DNA of 60,371 nucleotides from assembly GCF_022832385.1 (NCBI RefSeq), contig NZ_JALHLE010000043.1, positions 1-60,371 of the forward strand, in the 5' to 3' direction. Positions 56,828 to 60,371 of the stretch are shown in pieces. A program made the translations under genes and the position numbers. The stretch comes from Novosphingobium album (ex Hu et al. 2023) (GTDB lineage Bacteria > Pseudomonadota > Alphaproteobacteria > Sphingomonadales > Sphingomonadaceae). Position 1 is the first letter of the stretch. Each line of letters starts with the position of its first letter. The notes beneath the pieces were generated by a model. The model was given only the letters and a program-made list of their open reading frames with translations, ran no database searches and was not told the DNA's origin.

Positions 56828-58153
56828 GTGCAATTCGGGGATAGGCAGGCCAGCCGACAAGCGCGCATCCCACGTGCTTCCCCGCTTCGATTTGGGAGCC
56901 GCGAGGGAAGCGGATTGGGCGACGATACCAAGAAAACTAATCCTCTCACGGAGGCAATGCGAGCAGACCCCCTGGGTCGAGCGCAGAAGCAGTTGATCGA
57001 ACTGCGCGATCATTGGGCGAAGCATGGCGTTTCGACCTCGCCAGTTCCCTTGTCACCGAAGGACCCAGAAAAGCCGGGACGCGACTGGCTTCCTGAACCT
57101 AAGTGGATCAGCGGCGGGGACGCCTTTGAGATACTGCGCCTGCAAACCGAGCCGTATGAATACGCGCCGCCTATTGCGCGCATATGCCAGATCATTGCCG
57201 ATCAATGGGATCGCGAAGAAACTGGCTTGAACTACGCCTTGGACAGCCTTCCACCAAGCCATGATCTGCTTCGAGATTTCGCCGTTGGTTCCGTCCAGTG
57301 GTTTCGGGCGCTTTACAGCTTGCTGATCCTGAAAGGGGCAGAAGACATCGAAGGGTGGGAAGGACTGGTCAGCGATCTTTACGAATGGGGCGTAATGTAT
57401 GACTGCTTGAGAATCCGAACGCGGGATGTGTTAGTGAATGCGCTTGAGCATCACTGGTCAGTTCACGAACTGTCATTGCCCGAAGCCAAACAAGAGCCAG
57501 TCTGGTCGTTCCCCAAAGCGATGGCTTGGATAGCGACCAGAGACTACCTCGCCTTGGCTAGAATGCCTGTCTTCACCCGACCGACAAGCGAGGCGGAAGA
57601 GGCTGTCGCGATTGATGGCGTTTGGAAGTACGCGACGAAGGCCCTTGGTTGGCTGCATTGCGAAATCGCGTACAGGCACTGCAATTGCGGGGCGCTGCCC
57701 GATTTCGGAGTAAGAGCATACAAGCATTGCACGTGCATCTCTGTCGCCTGGGAGGAACTGGTGCGCTTCAGGGGCGGCCTGTCGACAGACACGCCAGAAC
57801 TTGTGTTCAATCTCCAAGAGGGCTGGCTATCCATGACGTGGCCCGAGGGGGCAGACGACATTCGTTTTCTGCGCCGGGACATTCTTGATCGCTGGCCCGC
57901 GCTGCCTGCCGTTCAGCCAGAGGCACCTGCCATCGGGCATTCGACGACGATCGGCGAGCAGGAATGCCGCGAGTGGCTGGCCAAAGAGTTTGCCGCTGAT
58001 CCCGATCGGCGACGCTCGAAGAAAGACTTTCGCGAAGCTGCGCTGGCCGCGTTTCCGGGTCGATTGAGCGAACGCGGGTTCAATTTGAGGGTCTGGCCCG
58101 ATCTGGCACGCGATCATGGCCGCGATGGCGCGGGGGCAAAGCGCAAATCGTAA
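56828..58153 (+). CDS. Cargo protein of unknown function
   Basis: Up to 441 residues. The start is uncertain (GTG at 56828; ATG at 56957 would give 398). Recognisable parts are EPKWISGGDAFEILRLQTEPYEYAPPIARICQIIADQWDREETG, a Cys/His cluster (WLHCEIAYRHCNCGALPDFGVRAYKHCTC), and a C-terminal basic segment DRRRSKKDFREAALAAFPGRLSERGFNLRVWPDLARDHG that looks like a DNA-binding tail. No catalytic motif recognised. It directly follows the P4-type integrase. Confidence 0.7.
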   Translation: MQFGDRQASRQARIPRASPLRFGSREGSGLGDDTKKTNPLTEAMRADPLGRAQKQLIELRDHWAKHGVSTSPVPLSPKDPEKPGRDWLPEPKWISGGDAFEILRLQTEPYEYAPPIARICQIIADQWDREETGLNYALDSLPPSHDLLRDFAVGSVQWFRALYSLLILKGAEDIEGWEGLVSDLYEWGVMYDCLRIRTRDVLVNALEHHWSVHELSLPEAKQEPVWSFPKAMAWIATRDYLALARMPVFTRPTSEAEEAVAIDGVWKYATKALGWLHCEIAYRHCNCGALPDFGVRAYKHCTCISVAWEELVRFRGGLSTDTPELVFNLQEGWLSMTWPEGADDIRFLRRDILDRWPALPAVQPEAPAIGHSTTIGEQECREWLAKEFAADPDRRRSKKDFREAALAAFPGRLSERGFNLRVWPDLARDHGRDGAGAKRKS

Positions 58154-58247
58154 CGCCAAATCGAATCGCCAGTATTTCGCGACCGCTATTCGATCAATTT
58201 TTGACTGCCGATGTTTGGCCTCGTTCAATCAGCAACGAGGTGTTTCC

Positions 58248-58436
58248 ATGCCGTCCGAAAAGCCCAATCTTCCGAAGATCGCCTACAGCATCCGCGAAGC
58301 CTGCCACGTGTCCAGCCTGGGCAGGACCACGATCTACAACCATATCGCAGCGGGCCGTCTGCGCGCGAGGCGCATTGGTGGACGCGTCGTCATTCCGGCG
58401 GAGAGCCTGCACGCTCTGATCGAGGGGCAGGACTAA
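58248..58436 (+). CDS. Excisionase-like helix-turn-helix protein
   Basis: 62 residues: SIREACHVSSLGRTTIYNHIAAGRLRARRIGGRVVIPAESLHALI is the HTH_17/excisionase fold. GAGG lies upstream of the ATG at 58248. It is followed 5 bp later by a second HTH protein and then an integrase, so it is probably the directionality factor or regulator of that module. Confidence 0.85.
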   Translation: MPSEKPNLPKIAYSIREACHVSSLGRTTIYNHIAAGRLRARRIGGRVVIPAESLHALIEGQD

Positions 58437-58441
58437 CCGCT

Positions 58442-58921
58442 ATGCCCGCTCGCCGGGTCAATCCTAACCGGGTGAAGCTGCACCGCAGTTACAGCGTCGA
58501 GGAACTCGCGCGCTGTCTCGACGTGCACAAGAACACTGTGCGGCACTGGCAAGCCAAGGGTCTGGTGCCGATCGACAAAGGCCGCCCGGTGCTGTTCCAG
58601 GGGGCAGCGGTGCGTGACTTCCTGACCAAGCGCAATTCCAGTCGCAAGACACCCTGCTCACCCGGAACCCTCTACTGCTTCCGCTGTCGAGAGCCACGCG
58701 CCCCGGCGCTGGGCATGGTGGATTTCGTCCCCATGCGCCCCGGCAGCGGCAACCTGCGCGCGATCTGTGAGTGCTGCGAGACGGTCATGCACCGGCGAGT
58801 CCGCGAAGTCGATATTGCCAAGGTCATGCCCGGTTGCACCGTCCAATTCACGCAAGGCCAGCCAAGCCTAAGTGGGCAGACCGCACCTTCCCTGAATTGT
58901 GACTTCAAGAGGACAGGCTAA
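58442..58921 (+). CDS. HTH and zinc-ribbon-like regulatory protein
   Basis: 159 residues from the ATG at 58442. The N-terminal HTH is KLHRSYSVEELARCLDVHKNTVRHWQAKGLVPIDKGRPVLFQGAAVRDFLTKRN. Two Cys pairs follow (LYCFRCREP and AICECCETVMHRRV), likely binding zinc. The tail after residue 135 (FTQGQPSLSGQTAPSLNCDFKRTG) looks disordered. It lies 3 bp before the integrase ATG, so the three genes form an operon. Confidence 0.78.
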   Translation: MPARRVNPNRVKLHRSYSVEELARCLDVHKNTVRHWQAKGLVPIDKGRPVLFQGAAVRDFLTKRNSSRKTPCSPGTLYCFRCREPRAPALGMVDFVPMRPGSGNLRAICECCETVMHRRVREVDIAKVMPGCTVQFTQGQPSLSGQTAPSLNCDFKRTG

Positions 58922-58924
58922 ACC

Positions 58925-60016
58925 ATGGCAAAACACAACGCATCGAACGAACGGGTGAAGCGTGAATATTTCCGCTTCCTGGCCGAAGCCAAGGGCCGCG
59001 ACACCGCGACGATCGACCGCGTGGCGAAGTCGCTTGCCCGCTTCGAGGCCGATACCCGGCACAAGGACTTCAAGCGGTTTCACCGCGAACAGGCGGTGGC
59101 CTTCAAACGGCGGCTGGCCGAGGCAAACAGCGAGCGTTCCGGCGATCGGCTCAGCAAGGCGACCATGCAATCGACCTTGCGCGATCTGAAAGCTTTCTTC
59201 GAGTGGCTGGCGCGCGAACCGGGTTTCCGCTCGCATATCGAATATGCCGATGCCGACTATTTCAACCTTAGCGAAAAGGATACGGCGATAGCCCGCGCCC
59301 GGCGCGAGAAGGCTGTGCCAACGCTGGTACAGGTGCGGCACGTCCTGTCGGTCATGCCGTCCGCCACGTTGCTGGAGCGACGCGACCGGGCGCTGGTGGC
59401 CTTCGCTGCCATTACCGGCGCGCGGGTAATGGCACTGGCAAGCTTCCGGCTTGGTCACGTTGATCTGGAAGCGGGGCACGTCGAGCAGGATGCCCGCACT
59501 GTGGCGACCAAGTTCGCCAAGAGCTTCCGCACGATCTTCATGCCCGTCTGCGAGGGCGCGCAGGAGATCGTCGCGGAATGGGTAACGGAACTGTGCGACA
59601 TGCACCTATTCGGTCCCAATGATCCACTGTTCCCCGCAACCGCGATTGGTTTGGGCGACGACGGCGGGTTCCAGCCGCAAGGCCTAGCCCGCCACGGCTG
59701 GTCATGCAGTGGTCCGATCCGCGATGTGTTTCGCAAGGCCTTTGAACGTGCAGACCTGCCCTATTTCAACCCGCACAGCTTTCGCGACATGCTGGTGCGC
59801 CATGCCATGTCGTTGGGCTTGACGGCAGAAGAACTGAAAGCCTGGAGTCAGAACCTCGGTCACAGTGACCTGCTGACGACTTTCACCAGCTATGGAACGG
59901 TGCCGCTTCACAAACAGGCGGAACTAATCCGCGCCGCAGGACGCAAACCCGCCAACGATCTGCTCGACGATCCCGACATTCGCGCGCTGATCACCAAAAT
60001 CAGGGGCTCGCCGTGA
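58925..60016 (+). CDS. Tyrosine recombinase/integrase, third type
   Basis: 363 residues. SAM-like N-terminal domain (REYFRFLAEAKGRDTATIDRVAKSLARFE). Catalytic residues: Arg in ITGARVMALASFRL, His-x-x-Arg in NPHSFRDMLVRH, His in NLGHSDLLTTF and Tyr in TSYGTVPL. It lacks the DUF4102 arm domain and is unlike the other two integrases in the window. With the two HTH genes upstream it forms a compact recombination module whose target site is not visible here. Confidence 0.93.
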   Translation: MAKHNASNERVKREYFRFLAEAKGRDTATIDRVAKSLARFEADTRHKDFKRFHREQAVAFKRRLAEANSERSGDRLSKATMQSTLRDLKAFFEWLAREPGFRSHIEYADADYFNLSEKDTAIARARREKAVPTLVQVRHVLSVMPSATLLERRDRALVAFAAITGARVMALASFRLGHVDLEAGHVEQDARTVATKFAKSFRTIFMPVCEGAQEIVAEWVTELCDMHLFGPNDPLFPATAIGLGDDGGFQPQGLARHGWSCSGPIRDVFRKAFERADLPYFNPHSFRDMLVRHAMSLGLTAEELKAWSQNLGHSDLLTTFTSYGTVPLHKQAELIRAAGRKPANDLLDDPDIRALITKIRGSP

Positions 60017-60197
60017 TCGACGCATAACGTGTGATCTCCCGAGGCGAATTTAAGCTGAGCGTTTAGCCACTCGACTCGACATGTTCTCAAAGGAAAAAAA
60101 TTGTATTTCATTGATAAAAAATTTCGGATTTCAATTGCTTGACACTCTTCCAGTAGATCAGGATATTTATACTCAAGGGTGATCGTAATAAGTAATC
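60017..60197. promoter_or_regulatory. AT-rich gap with a possible promoter
   Basis: The composition is clearly AT-richer than the flanking genes. TTGACA (60139-60144) and GATATT (60162-60167), with a 17-bp spacer, make a reasonable sigma-70 promoter for the gene at 60198. No second copy of the tRNA 3' end was found here. Confidence 0.5.
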
Positions 60198-60371
60198 ATG
60201 GAGGCGATTCGGGCGTGGGGGCGAATGAAATCACTTTCTTCGATTGATGTGTTGGCGGTGTTCGCGGGCGCCGCGCTTGTCCTTTCCTCGACACCCGCGT
60301 TTGCGGCGACACGTCCGAACGACCTTTCTGGCGCGAGTCGTGCGCAGTATGACCGGTTGCAGCAGGACCGC
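60198..60371 (+). CDS. N-terminus of an exported protein (3' part outside window)
   Basis: 58 codons are visible from the ATG at 60198 (ATG at 60225 also possible). A signal peptide (SSIDVLAVFAGAALVLSS, then TPAFAA) is followed by TRPNDLSGASRAQYDRLQQDR. The extended n-region is like that of large secreted proteins or their partners; ShlB/FhaC-type secretion proteins begin their mature part in a similar way, but too little is visible to decide. Confidence 0.55.
   Translation, partial: MEAIRAWGRMKSLSSIDVLAVFAGAALVLSSTPAFAATRPNDLSGASRAQYDRLQQDR

Overview
The window is chromosomal DNA from a GC-rich alphaproteobacterium, most likely a sphingomonad (Sphingomonadales, Novosphingobium/Sphingomonas-like). 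This is inferred from gene content, not from any search: MipZ instead of MinCD, a tonB-exbB-exbD-exbD operon, a ligase-associated Lhr-type helicase, a histidinol-phosphatase-type IMPase, a glycine-rich N-terminal extension of a probable cold-shock protein, and a LexA box of the alphaproteobacterial GAAC-N7-GAAC type.

Region 1 (1-36864) is ordinary core chromosome. In order it holds: the start of a glycine-rich protein; a DUF442 sulfurtransferase-like protein; a nitrogen block (lone PII, glnK-amtB behind a -24/-12 sigma-54 promoter); an EEP nuclease; prfC; a YdfG-like SDR; an aldose epimerase; pheS-pheT; two AraC-type regulators; rpmI-rplT; a GGCT-like protein coupled to hisN; prs; glpX; hom; a TonB energising system with three ExbD paralogues; the Lhr helicase; a MgtC/DUF4010 membrane protein; phosphomannomutase/phosphoglucomutase, a J-domain protein and mipZ; panC; a CsgG-like protein; a response regulator/histidine kinase pair; mlaA and a GT4 glycosyltransferase.

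Region 2 (36949-55270) is an 18.3 kb integrated element. A tRNA-Gly(CCC) gene has been split at its anticodon arm. The first 40 nt of the tRNA lie at 36949-36988 and are repeated exactly at 55231-55270, where the element supplies the 5' half that rebuilds an intact tRNA (55231-55304). The element's own tyrosine recombinase ends 21 bp before that tRNA. Inside are a replication module (small HTH protein, primase-polymerase, PriCT/RepA-type helicase, a palindrome-rich possible origin) and cargo: a DUF4258/HTH toxin-antitoxin pair, a thermonuclease with an internal deletion, an SOS-boxed SRAP protein preceded by a 36-bp perfect palindrome, and a type I restriction-modification operon extended by a small basic protein, a frameshifted mini-gene and an HNH nuclease. 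I see no capsid, tail or conjugation genes, so the layout is satellite-like or mobilisable.

Region 3 (55305-60371) holds a second integration unit abutting the 3' end of the same tRNA. It has a P4-type integrase with five TGGGGGTAT repeats upstream, a large cargo gene of unknown function, then two HTH proteins and a third, unrelated tyrosine recombinase. An AT-rich gap and the start of an exported protein close the window. Three different integrases within 6 kb mark this tRNA-Gly as an integration hotspot.
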